Below are positions 45,967 to 56,424 of a stretch of 64,000 nt of DNA, piece after piece. The stretch's first letter is position 1; each line of letters begins with the position of its first letter. Source of the stretch: Lysobacterales bacterium (GTDB taxonomy: Bacteria; Pseudomonadota; Gammaproteobacteria; Xanthomonadales; BPKI01); NCBI GenBank assembly GCA_026005055.1, contig BPKI01000001.1, positions 1,668,566 through 1,732,565 on the forward strand, in the 5' to 3' direction. A program made the position numbers and the translations under genes. The notes beneath the pieces are model-generated. The model was not told where the DNA came from. It saw only the letters and a list, made by a program, of their open reading frames with translations, and searched no databases.

Positions 45967-47687
45967 CGGGCCGGGCTCGGATGCGCGCTGATCCAGAGCC
46001 ATCGGCTCGGGTGTCGGTCCAGCGGATTGGGCTGCCAGCCGCGCACCCAGGGGCGGATCAGGCGGCGGCTTGCGTAGTGGAACAGGGGGATGACCACCGC
46101 TTCCTCGAGGAGGATGGACTCGGCCTCGGCGAGCAGCGCGAGGCGTCGCGTCTCGTCGGATTCCGTCGCGGCCTCCTCGAGAAGCCGGTCGAAGCGCGGA
46201 TCGGAGAAAGCGGTATCGTTGCGAGGGCTGTCGCTGCGGAAGTTCTCCAGGAAATCGGCAGGGTCCGGAAGGTCTGCCACCCATCCGGCGCGGAACATTT
46301 CGGTCGCGCGGCGTCTTCGGTTTTCGAGAAAGACTCGGAATTCCTCGTGGTGAAGCTCGACTTGGACCGGCAAATGCTCTCGCCAGAGGGCGGAAGCGGC
46401 GAGGGCGATGCGCCGATGATCCTCGCCGGTGTTGAAGCGAAGCTCGAAGCGAAGAGGCCGCTGCTCGCCATAGCCGGCTTCGGCGAGCAGGCGGCGGGCG
46501 AGGGCGAGGCGTTCCTCGTCGGAAAGTCCGGCCCAGGAGGGCCGCGGAGAGGAATAAGCCTCGAGAGTCGGCGGCACGAAGGAATACGCCGCCTGCCGAG
46601 GTGTGAAGAGCGCCGCAGAGCTGAGGCGACGGCTGTCGAGGCTCATCGCCAAGGCGCGTCGCACTCGCGGGTCGGAAAAAGGGGGGCGCGAGGCGTTGAG
46701 CCCGAAGTAATACGTCCCGAGGTAGGGCAGGACGAGGAGCTCGCCGGGAAATTCGGCCGCGAGCGCGGCAGCCTCGGTCACTGGAATCTCATCTGCCCAG
46801 TCGATCTCATTGGTGCGATAGCGCGCGAGCGTCGCTTGCGAGCGTTCGATCGGGAGATAAAGCACCTCCTGCAGGCGGACCTCCTCGGCGGCGTGGTAGT
46901 GAGGATTCTTGAGCAGGCGAAGATGCGAATTGAGCACCCGCTCGACGAGCATGAAAGGGCCGTTGCCCACCGGAATCCGGAGCGGCTCGCCGTGCTCATC
47001 GCGCTTGAGCCGGACCGGGAAGGCGATCGGATGGGTGAGACGGGCGAGGAAGGAAGGCGTGGGTCGCTCGAGCTCGATGCGCAGGAGGTCCTCGCTCGAT
47101 GCATGAACGCCGAGGGCCTCGGGAGGAAGGCGGCCTGCGATGATCGCCTCGGCATGAAGGATCGGTCTGAGCAAGGCGGCGTAGCGAGCTCCGGTTTCCG
47201 GAGCCACCGCCCGTCGGAAGCTCCGCACCCAGTCGGCGGCGCGCAGCGGTGTGCCGTCAGACCAGCGCGCTCCAGGGCGCAGGCGGGACACGTAGGCGCG
47301 GCCGCCATCCTCCACCTCCCAGCTCGATGCCGCGCCGGGGATGAGCTTGCCCGCGGGATCCTCGGCGACGAGACCCTCGAAAAGGTCCCGCAACACGTGT
47401 CCGGCCTGTAGGCTTTCCGCGCGATGCGGATCCAACGATTCCGGTTCGATGCTCAGGGATCGTCTGAGTACTTGCTCTGCGGCCAGGACAATCGGTTCCG
47501 CACGCTCAGGAGGAGCGTTGACCGAATCCAGGGCTGGGGGCGGCTGAGCGCGCTCGCAGGCGATCAGAAGGAGCGCGAAGGCACCGAGGGCGAAGAATCG
47601 GCGCGAGACCGCGGTCGGAGGAGGAGCGGGGTCACGCGATGCGATGGGGGAGACCACCGCTATTTCAGCCGCGCCCGAGATACTCAC
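45963..47687 (-). CDS. yejA: Peptide-binding lipoprotein of the ABC transporter, YejA/OppA type, about 574 aa
   Basis: Periplasmic solute-binding protein of family 5. A lipobox LLIAC follows a hydrophobic signal (FFALGAFALLLIAC), so it is probably lipid-anchored. Family features are LSIEPESLDPHRAES, the WEVEDGGRAYVSRLRPGARWSDGTPLRAADWVRSFRRAV segment and DPRVRRALAMSLD. The start is uncertain: GTG 47687 overlaps the end of efpL, and GTG 47657 gives a shorter signal. It is coupled to yejB, yejE and yejF. Confidence 0.88.
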   Translation of the reverse strand: MSISGAAEIAVVSPIASRDPAPPPTAVSRRFFALGAFALLLIACERAQPPPALDSVNAPPERAEPIVLAAEQVLRRSLSIEPESLDPHRAESLQAGHVLRDLFEGLVAEDPAGKLIPGAASSWEVEDGGRAYVSRLRPGARWSDGTPLRAADWVRSFRRAVAPETGARYAALLRPILHAEAIIAGRLPPEALGVHASSEDLLRIELERPTPSFLARLTHPIAFPVRLKRDEHGEPLRIPVGNGPFMLVERVLNSHLRLLKNPHYHAAEEVRLQEVLYLPIERSQATLARYRTNEIDWADEIPVTEAAALAAEFPGELLVLPYLGTYYFGLNASRPPFSDPRVRRALAMSLDSRRLSSAALFTPRQAAYSFVPPTLEAYSSPRPSWAGLSDEERLALARRLLAEAGYGEQRPLRFELRFNTGEDHRRIALAASALWREHLPVQVELHHEEFRVFLENRRRRATEMFRAGWVADLPDPADFLENFRSDSPRNDTAFSDPRFDRLLEEAATESDETRRLALLAEAESILLEEAVVIPLFHYASRRLIRPWVRGWQPNPLDRHPSRWLWISAHPSPAR

Positions 47688-48228
47688 CCGTAGCCGTGTT
47701 GATTCGAACCCGATCCCCTACGGCGAGGTAATCGGGCACTTGCACCTCGAGCCCGGTCGAGAGGCGGGCGGGCTTGCTGCGCTTGGTGGCGGTCGCCCCC
47801 TTCAGTTCCGGCGCGGTATCGACGATCTCCAGGACCACCGACGGCGGCAGTTCCAGTCCGATCGGCCGCTCGTCGAGGAGGCGGAGGAAGCAGCCCTCGA
47901 GGCCCTCGCTGAGGTAGGCGGCCTGTTCGCCCACGATCTCCCCATCGAGCGTGTAAGGGGTGAAGTCCTGAGCGTCGAGAAAGACGAAGTCGGCGCCGTC
48001 GCGGTAGGAAAACTGCACGGCGCGACGCTCGAGCTCGACTTCCCGAACCTCATCGTCGGCGCGAAGGCTGAGGTCGAGTTTGCTGCCGCCCGGGATCGCA
48101 TAGAGGGTGAAGCGGAAGGTGACGTTGCTGTTCCGGGCGGTGGGGGCCGAGCGCTCGACCTCCCGCACTTGAAAGATCCGCCCCTCGTGCTCGATGACCA
48201 TCCCTCGCTTGAGATCGGCAGCCCGCAT
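47665..48228 (-). CDS. yeiP: Elongation factor P-like protein YeiP (EfpL), 187 aa
   Basis: EF-P paralog of the YeiP/EfpL branch, which helps ribosomes through stalling sequences. The three-domain EF-P fold is complete. The loop at the position of the modified Lys in EF-P reads SAPTARNSN, the YeiP form with Arg. The middle shows YRDGADFVFLDAQDFTPYTLD, and the C-terminal domain has KGATATKRSKPARLSTGLEVQVPDYLAVGDRVRI, as in YeiP. No modification is expected with Arg at the tip. The 3' end may overlap the start of yejA. Confidence 0.9.
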   Translation of the reverse strand: MRAADLKRGMVIEHEGRIFQVREVERSAPTARNSNVTFRFTLYAIPGGSKLDLSLRADDEVREVELERRAVQFSYRDGADFVFLDAQDFTPYTLDGEIVGEQAAYLSEGLEGCFLRLLDERPIGLELPPSVVLEIVDTAPELKGATATKRSKPARLSTGLEVQVPDYLAVGDRVRINTATGEYLGRG

Positions 48229-48232
48229 CGTG

Positions 48233-49000
48233 TCACCTCGGAGGAAGACGCAGCGCGCCGTCGAGCCGGAGCACGGCGCCGTTGAAATACCGATTGCCGA
48301 TTGCGAAGAGCACCGCGTCGGCGAACTCGTCGACCGTCCCGAGGCGAGAGGGGAAGGGCACTTGGGCGCAGAGGGCGCGATAAACCTCCTCCGGGACCCC
48401 CTCGATCATCGGCGTGTGGAAGACGCCGGGAGCGATGGCCGCCACCCGAATACCGAAACGGGCGAGCTCCCGCGCGATCGGCAGAGTCATCCCGATCACC
48501 CCCGCCTTCGAGGCGCTGTAGGCGGCTTGGCCGATCTGCCCCTCGAAGGCCGCGATCGAGGCGGTGAAGAGGATCAAGCCTCGCTCTCCGTCCTCCCCCG
48601 GGGGATTGTGCTGCATGCGTTCCGCAGCGGCCTTGGCGAGGTTGAAGCTCCCCACGAGGTTCACCCGCACGGTCTTTTCGAAGAACGAGAGCGGCATCGG
48701 CCCCTCCTTGCCCAGGACGCGACCCGGGCCGAGCACGCCCGCGCAGGCCACGGCGCAGTCGAGCCCCCCGAAGCGCCCGCAAACCTCGGCGATCGCGGTG
48801 GCGACGGCGGCCTCCTCGCATACGTCGGCCGGCAGGAAGAAGACCCCGAGCTCGCTCGCGATCGCCTGCCCGCGGACCTCGTCGCGATCGAGCACGGCCA
48901 CGGAAGCGCCCTCTCGCACTAGACGGCGCACCACCCCGAGGCCGAGCCCCGAGGCCCCACCACTCACCACGACGCGCAAACCCGCCACTCGCATCGCCAT
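48233..49000 (-). CDS. Short-chain dehydrogenase/reductase, 3-hydroxyacyl-CoA dehydrogenase type II-like, about 255 aa
   Basis: Rossmann-fold NAD(P)-dependent oxidoreductase: VVVSGGASGLGLGVVRRL at the N-terminus, catalytic Ser in LILFTASIAAFEGQ and the YSASKAG Tyr-Lys pair, then the ending YFNGAVLRLDGALRLPPR. The set PGVFHTPMIEGVPEEVYRALCAQVPFPSRLG resembles HSD17B10-type 3-hydroxyacyl-CoA dehydrogenases, which would suit amino-acid or fatty-acid breakdown. Starts at 49000 or 48994 are both possible. Confidence 0.83.
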   Translation of the reverse strand: MAMRVAGLRVVVSGGASGLGLGVVRRLVREGASVAVLDRDEVRGQAIASELGVFFLPADVCEEAAVATAIAEVCGRFGGLDCAVACAGVLGPGRVLGKEGPMPLSFFEKTVRVNLVGSFNLAKAAAERMQHNPPGEDGERGLILFTASIAAFEGQIGQAAYSASKAGVIGMTLPIARELARFGIRVAAIAPGVFHTPMIEGVPEEVYRALCAQVPFPSRLGTVDEFADAVLFAIGNRYFNGAVLRLDGALRLPPR

Positions 49001-49029
49001 TCCCGCATTGCCGATGAGAGTGCCAGATT

Positions 49030-49560
49030 CTACCCGGCACCGGCGGCCGGATCCCGGGGGTCTTCCGCGCAGGGCGTGGCCCATTCGAGCAAATAGAACC
49101 GATCGCAGCCGAAATGCCCGGTCTCACCGAGGCGCTGATCGATCGGGCGGAACCCGAAACGCCGATAGAGTCCTTGTGCCGCTTGCATGCTGTGGAGGGT
49201 TTCGAGATAGCAGGCAATAAAGCCGAAAGAACGAGCCGCCTCCAAGCAATGGGCCAGGAGTCTCGCGCCGATGCCGCGGCCACGTGCAATCGGCAACAGG
49301 TACATCTTTCGCAGCTCGCAGATCCAGGCTTCGCCTCCCTGGAGCGGCCCGATGCCGGCGCCCCCGAGGATGCGACCTCCCTCTTCGGCGACAAAATAAC
49401 GGGATCGCGGGGCGGAGTAGGCGAGGCTCATGGCGTCGACCTCGGGATCGTGGATGGCGAAGCCCGGGCCGCTCGCACCGCATTCGGTCATCACCGTGCG
49501 GATGATCCTGGCGAGCTCGGGATCATCGGACGCTCGGACGGGCCGAATCAAGGGATCCAC
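49030..49560 (-). CDS. GNAT family N-acetyltransferase, 176 aa
   Basis: Single GNAT domain: LIRPVRASDDPELARIIRTVMTECG at the start, acetyl-CoA motif A in LRKMYLLPIARGRGIGARLLAHCLEAA, then YLETLHSMQAAQGLYRRFGFRPI. GTG 49560 follows the stop of the PAS-GGDEF-EAL gene by eight bases and gives the natural length; the frame stays open far upstream only as antisense noise. Substrate unknown. Confidence 0.85.
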   Translation of the reverse strand: MDPLIRPVRASDDPELARIIRTVMTECGASGPGFAIHDPEVDAMSLAYSAPRSRYFVAEEGGRILGGAGIGPLQGGEAWICELRKMYLLPIARGRGIGARLLAHCLEAARSFGFIACYLETLHSMQAAQGLYRRFGFRPIDQRLGETGHFGCDRFYLLEWATPCAEDPRDPAAGAG

Positions 49561-49568
49561 GGCGATGC

Positions 49569-52160
49569 TCAGGCGAGGCTGCGTCGCTCGCGGTAGAACT
49601 GGACGAACTGCTGGGCCGGGAGCGGCCGGGAAAAGAGGTAGCCCTGGACGATCCGCACCCCATTGCGCTGCATGAAGCTGCGTTGGGCCTCGGTTTCCAC
49701 GCCTTCCGCGATGACCTCCAGTCCCAAACCGCGCGCCACACCGATGATCGCCTGACAGATCGCGACGTCCCCCGCCACGTGGGGGACGCCGGCGGTGAAG
49801 CGGTGACTGATCTTGAGCGTCTGGATCGGGAGGCGGCGCAGACGGTCGAGGGCGCTGTAGCCCTCGCCGAAGTCGTCGATCACGATCCCGACGCCCGCGG
49901 CGCGCAGAGCCTGCAGGATCGGGCGCACGTCGCTCACTTCCTCGGCGAGGATGCGTTCGGTGATCTCGACCTCGAGCATCTCTCCGGAGAGCTCGTACTC
50001 GAATAGGGCGCGCAGCACGTCGTCCGCCACCCGCGTACTCACCAGCTGACGGTACGAAAGGTTGATCGACAGGCGTTCGAGGGCGAGGCCACTGCGTCGC
50101 CACGAGGCGAGTCGGCGACACGCCTCCTCGATGATCCAGCGGCCGATGCGCACGATATCGCCGCTCGCTTCGGCCTGCGGGATGAAGCGCTCCGGCGATA
50201 CCATCCCGAGCTTGGGCGAGTGCCAGCGGAGCAGCGCCTCGGCTCCGACGATCCTTCCATCGCGCAGATCGATCTGCGGCTGGAAGACGAGCTCGAATTC
50301 CTCGTGCTCCAGCGCGAGCCGGAGATTGGACTCGATCGCGATGCGCTCCCCGAGGTCGCGGACCAGAACGCCGCTCGAGCCCACCCATCCCTTGCGACCG
50401 CGACGCTTGGCTTCCTCGAGGGCCGCCTCGGCCTGCATCAGCAACTGATGCATGTCGGAGGCGTCCTCCGGTGCGCGAGCGAGGCCGATCGAAATGCCGA
50501 GGGGGAACTCCTGTTCGCCGATCCGGAACGGTCGTTCGAAAGCGCGGACCAGGACTTCGGCCACCGTTTCCGCGCGGGACGCGAATGATGCGGGCAAGAT
50601 CATCAGGAACTCATCGCCGGTCAGGCGTCCCAGCGGTACCCCGGCGCTCACCGCGGCCCGCAGGCGGGCGGCCGCGGCAGCGAGGAGACGATCGCCCGTC
50701 TCGTGCCCCAGGAGATCGTTCGCGAGTTTGAAGCGATCGAGGTCGATGTGCAGCAAGGCGACTCGCCCCCCCGCATGCGCGGTGTGCGCGGCGAGCGAGC
50801 GAAGGATGGCGTCGCGGTTGAGCAGGCCGGTGAGCGGATCGGTGTCCGCGCGCATCTGGAGCTCTTCCTCGCGCCGTTTCTCTTCGGTGATGTCCTGGAT
50901 GATGCCGCTCAAGCGAACGGACTTCGCGCCGATATGGTCCGCCTGGCCTCGGATCCTCACCCAGCGGCGGTGCCCATCCGGCCTTCGCACTCGACACTCC
51001 AAGGCGAGTTCGCCGTGATCTCGAACGCTCTCTTCGAAAGCGCTGACCAGTCGGGCTCGATCCTCCTCGACGAAGTGCTGCACGAAATCCTCCCAGCGCA
51101 GCTCGGGCCCACTCGCTCCGCAACCGAGTTCGCCCCATTGCGGAGTGCAGAACACGACGCCCGTGCCCGGCCACCACTCGAAACCCGCGATGCATCCTAG
51201 GCGCTGCACGCGCGCGAAGAGCTCCAGGTCACGTTGCAGCTCGGTCACGTCTTGGATCACCGAGATGACCCGCTCGGGCCTCAGCGCGCCCTCCGGCCAC
51301 TGCGGTATGGCGGTCACCTCGAGCCAGCGGTATCGAGTACCGTCGCGGTCGGGGATGCCGAGCAGACGGCGATGGACCGTCTCACCCGTTTCGATGGCGA
51401 TGCGCGAGGGGATTGCCTTTTCGCGCAATCGCATGCCGTCGCCATCGACGATGTGCCACTCCGAGGCGAGCGCGGACAGGGGCGGAAGATCGCCGTCCGG
51501 AAAGCCCAGTAGGCGCCGGGCGGCGGGGTTGGCCTCCAGGATCCGACCCTCGGCGTCTTCGACCAGGATGCCCTGCTCGATGCTCCGGAGGAGCTCGGCA
51601 AGGCGATGCTCGGCACGGCGCAGTTCGGCGCGCAGGGTCTCCGCCTTCTGCTCACGGCGAAACAAGACGAAAAGGGCTTGTCCTTCGAGCTCGATCAGGC
51701 TTCGGGACCAAGCCCCCGCGGAGGACTCGTTTCCCTGATCATCATCGGCCTCGCTTGCGGAATCGCCCTGGCGACCCGCTTCGGAGATGAGCCGCGCCAC
51801 GCCTCTCGTCCACCAATCCGGCGCGATTTCCGCGAGGGATCGGCCGATCATCCGCGAGCGTGATCGGGAGAGCAGGGCGGCTGCGGCCTCGTTGGCATCA
51901 AGGATCCGGCCTTCGCGGTCGAGCGCGAGGATGGGGTCGGGGATTGCGTCGAGCAAGGCTTGGCGCCGAACCGAGTCGGAGCGCAGGGCTGCGATCGTCG
52001 CCTGAATCGCCGAGAGCTTTTCGCGCAGTGTTTCCGCATCGATGGCGCCGCCCGAAGCCTCCGTGTCGAGAGCGCCAAGGAGCGTTCCCAGGAATTCGGC
52101 AATGTCCTCGCTCTGGGCACGACCATTCGGGAGCGCTCGCGGCGCCGCTGGTTCTTTCAT
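49569..52160 (-). CDS. PAS-GGDEF-EAL signalling protein with a degenerate GGDEF motif, 863 aa
   Basis: Cytosolic cyclic-di-GMP signalling protein without membrane spans. Three PAS-like sensor parts (starting near AIPDPILALDREGRILDANEAA, SIEQGILVEDAEGRILEANPAA and FEWWPGTGVVF) precede GGDEF (about 440-600) and EAL (about 610-860). The active-site loop reads LTGDEF, so the first Gly of GGDEF is Thr and cyclase activity is doubtful. In EAL the EALLRW and DDFGEGYSAL motifs are intact, but the usual LKIDRSF reads LKISHRF. ATG 52160 has GAGG six bases upstream. Confidence 0.9.
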   Translation of the reverse strand: MKEPAAPRALPNGRAQSEDIAEFLGTLLGALDTEASGGAIDAETLREKLSAIQATIAALRSDSVRRQALLDAIPDPILALDREGRILDANEAAAALLSRSRSRMIGRSLAEIAPDWWTRGVARLISEAGRQGDSASEADDDQGNESSAGAWSRSLIELEGQALFVLFRREQKAETLRAELRRAEHRLAELLRSIEQGILVEDAEGRILEANPAARRLLGFPDGDLPPLSALASEWHIVDGDGMRLREKAIPSRIAIETGETVHRRLLGIPDRDGTRYRWLEVTAIPQWPEGALRPERVISVIQDVTELQRDLELFARVQRLGCIAGFEWWPGTGVVFCTPQWGELGCGASGPELRWEDFVQHFVEEDRARLVSAFEESVRDHGELALECRVRRPDGHRRWVRIRGQADHIGAKSVRLSGIIQDITEEKRREEELQMRADTDPLTGLLNRDAILRSLAAHTAHAGGRVALLHIDLDRFKLANDLLGHETGDRLLAAAAARLRAAVSAGVPLGRLTGDEFLMILPASFASRAETVAEVLVRAFERPFRIGEQEFPLGISIGLARAPEDASDMHQLLMQAEAALEEAKRRGRKGWVGSSGVLVRDLGERIAIESNLRLALEHEEFELVFQPQIDLRDGRIVGAEALLRWHSPKLGMVSPERFIPQAEASGDIVRIGRWIIEEACRRLASWRRSGLALERLSINLSYRQLVSTRVADDVLRALFEYELSGEMLEVEITERILAEEVSDVRPILQALRAAGVGIVIDDFGEGYSALDRLRRLPIQTLKISHRFTAGVPHVAGDVAICQAIIGVARGLGLEVIAEGVETEAQRSFMQRNGVRIVQGYLFSRPLPAQQFVQFYRERRSLA

Positions 52161-52270
52161 CGAGGTCCTCAGAAGCCTTGGGGCGCTTGCGCCTGACGGA
52201 TCATCGAGGAGAAGGCCCCGAGCCGAACACTGGGTACTTTCAAGATAGCACCTCGCGTGCGACGCCCATT

Positions 52271-53163
52271 TCAATTTGAAGTACGGAAGGCGCGCGCCAC
52301 TCGGCTGGCCGGTTCGCGACCCAGCGCAGCCGCGATCCAGCGCGCGGTTTCGACCAGTCGGGCGAGATCGACGCTGGGCGCACGGCCAAGGCCCCGCAGC
52401 ATGTAAAGCAAGTCCTCGGTGGCGAGATTGCCGCTCGCGCCTTGTGCGTAAGGGCAGCCGCCCAAGCCCGCCACGGCGCTGTCCACGACGCGAACGCCTT
52501 CCTCGAGGCAGGCGTACACGTTCGCGAGGGCTTGGCCATAGGTGTCGTGAAAATGCACGGCGAGGCGCTCGATGGGGACTTCGCCGGCGACCGCGCGGAG
52601 CATCGCTCGCGCCTTGTGGGGCGTGCCGACGCCGATGGTGTCGCCGAGCGAAATCTCATCGCAGCCCATCTCGTGGAGACGGCGCGCGACGCGGACCACG
52701 TCCCCGACCGGAACCTCCCCTTGGTAGGGGCAGCCGAGCACGGTGGAGATGTAGCCGCGGACCCACACGCCATCGGCCCGCGCCCGCTCGAGGACCGGGC
52801 GGAAGCGCTCGAGCGACTCCTCGATGCCGGCGTTGATGTTTTTCCGATTGAAGGCCTCGCTGGCGGCGGTGAAGACCGCCACGGCGCCGATGCCCACGGC
52901 GCGGGCGCGCTCGTAACCTTTCTCATTGGGCACGAGCGCGATCCAGCGAAGGCCCTGGCGGGTCGGGAGCTGGGAGGCCACGGCTTCAGCATCGGCGAGC
53001 TGTGGCACCCACTTGGGGCTGACGAAGCTCGTCGCCTCGATGTCGGTGAGCCCGGTTTCAGCCAGCCGGGCCAAAAGCTTGAGCTTGCGCTCGGTCGGCA
53101 CGATCAGCGCCTCGTTCTGAAGCCCATCGCGTGGGCCCACCTCGACGATGCGGACGGTCTCGC

Positions 53164-53167
<4 letters not shown>
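52271..53167 (-). CDS. Hydroxymethylglutaryl-CoA lyase, 298 aa
   Basis: Last step of leucine breakdown: splits HMG-CoA into acetoacetate and acetyl-CoA. TIM-barrel motifs are EVGPRDGLQNE (catalytic Arg/Asp), the metal-binding HFHDTYGQALANV and GLGGCPYAQGASGNLATEDL with the active-site Cys. ATG 53167 overlaps the stop of the carboxylase gene (ATGA), so the two form one unit. Family names include mvaB and liuE. Confidence 0.94.
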
Positions 53168-55140
<1,973 letters not shown>

Positions 55141-55182
55141 AGCCCCTCTCCCGTGACCTCCCGCGGCTCGCGTCGATCGCCG

Positions 55183-55401
55183 CTATTTCAGCCGGTAGGT
55201 GATGCGGCCTTTGCTCAAGTCGTAGGGGGTGAGCTCCACCTTGACCCGGTCGCCGGTGAGAATTCGGATGTAGTTCTTGCGCATGCGGCCCGAGATGTGG
55301 GCCGTAAGGACGTGCCCGTTGTCAAGTTTGACTCGGAACATGGTATTGGGCAGCGCCTCGATGACGGTGCCTTCCATCTCGATGGCGTCGTCTTTGGGCA
55401 T
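55183..55401 (-). CDS. infA: Translation initiation factor IF-1, 72 aa
   Basis: Small OB-fold protein that binds the ribosomal A site during initiation. It matches the family along its whole length ([60 protein letters not shown]). ATG 55401 gives 72 residues. It is divergent from the decahaem cytochrome operon across 141 bases. Confidence 0.98.
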   Translation of the reverse strand: MPKDDAIEMEGTVIEALPNTMFRVKLDNGHVLTAHISGRMRKNYIRILTGDRVKVELTPYDLSKGRITYRLK

Positions 55402-55476
55402 CGGCCTTGTGATTCCGCTACGCGAAGGCGCGCGATTTTGCCACGAAGCGCGGCGGCATGCAGCGGTCCAGGGCGC

Positions 55477-55490
55477 TTGACCTGGATCAA
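55477..55490 (+). promoter_or_regulatory. FNR-type binding site upstream of the decahaem cytochrome operon
   Basis: TTGACCTGGATCAA matches TTGAT-N4-ATCAA at nine of ten informative bases, and the outer bases C and G extend the dyad. A weak -10 candidate (GATAAC at 55510-55515, or TAACCT at 55512-55517) would put the site centre near -39 to -41, suiting class II activation. The site is 53 bases before the start codon. It could also serve infA, but the spacing favours the cytochrome operon. Confidence 0.65.
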
Positions 55491-55542
55491 GAATCGTTTC
55501 CCGATAGCCGATAACCTCTGATTCGACCGCTCGGAGGATGGC

Positions 55543-56424
55543 ATGGCGATCCGGCGATGCGCCTTTTCCTTGGCGCTCATGCTCCTCATCCCGGATGGTG
55601 CTCCGGGCGTCGAGGAACCCTGCCTGCTGTGCCATCGCGCCGAGGAGCCCGCGCAGCAAGCGCTTCTCGCAAGCCCTCACGGTAGCCTCGCTCACCCGCG
55701 CAGCCCGATGGCGGTGGGCGGTTGCGGGGGCTGTCATGGCGAGAGCCTGGCCCACCTGCGTCGGCCGACGGAATCGCCCGATCTTGCGTTCTCGGCAACG
55801 GAAGCGCTCGCTCGCCGCAACGAGCGCTGCCTCGAATGCCACCGCGACGCGGCCCTGCACTGGCCGGCTTCGGCCCACGCACGCGCCGAGCTCGCTTGCC
55901 ACGACTGCCATAGCGCCCACGAACCGAGCTTTCCCCGGCCGAGCGCCGATATCCGGGTCGAGGCTTGTCTTGGTTGCCATGTGGAGCTTCGCGGCGCGCT
56001 CGCGCGTCCCTTCAACCATCCTCTGGGTACCGGCGATTTCGACTGCAGCGCCTGTCACGATCCGCATGGCGCATTCGAGCGCGCGGCGCTACGCGAAGTC
56101 GGACGCAACGAGACCTGTTACCGCTGTCACGCCGATCTCCGCGGGCCTTTCCTCTGGGAGCACCGCCCGGTGCGCGAGAACTGTGGCGATTGCCATGCCG
56201 CCCATGGCTCCATCCACCCAGGAATGCTCACGGCGCGAGCGCCGTTCCTCTGCCAGTTTTGCCACCTGGCCCAGTTCCATCCGAGCACGCTTTACTCGGG
56301 CACGGGGCTGCCCGGGGAGAGCCGCCCCTCCGGGTCCGCCTTCCTGCTCGGCCAGAACTGCATGAATTGCCATCCGGCGGTGCATGGCAGCAATCACCCT
56401 TCCGGCGCGAGGCTGACGCGATGA
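55543..56424 (+). CDS. mtrA: Periplasmic decahaem c-type cytochrome, MtrA/DmsE/PioA type, 293 aa
   Basis: Carries electrons through an outer-membrane porin. After a signal peptide (residues 1-23) there are exactly ten CxxCH haem sites (CLLCH, CGGCH, CLECH, CHDCH, CLGCH, CSACH, CYRCH, CGDCH, CQFCH, CMNCH). The C-terminal [20 protein letters not shown] is the family ending. GGAGG lies five bases before ATG 55543. The next gene, overlapping by ATGA, is the matching barrel. An FNR-type site upstream suggests anaerobic control. Direction of electron flow (iron reduction, iron oxidation or another external partner) cannot be read from sequence. Confidence 0.92.
   Translation: MAIRRCAFSLALMLLIPDGAPGVEEPCLLCHRAEEPAQQALLASPHGSLAHPRSPMAVGGCGGCHGESLAHLRRPTESPDLAFSATEALARRNERCLECHRDAALHWPASAHARAELACHDCHSAHEPSFPRPSADIRVEACLGCHVELRGALARPFNHPLGTGDFDCSACHDPHGAFERAALREVGRNETCYRCHADLRGPFLWEHRPVRENCGDCHAAHGSIHPGMLTARAPFLCQFCHLAQFHPSTLYSGTGLPGESRPSGSAFLLGQNCMNCHPAVHGSNHPSGARLTR

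Noticed and set aside
49561-50388. Upstream extension of the GNAT frame to 452 residues
   Set aside because: It lies in another frame over the conserved EAL domain and has no recognisable features.
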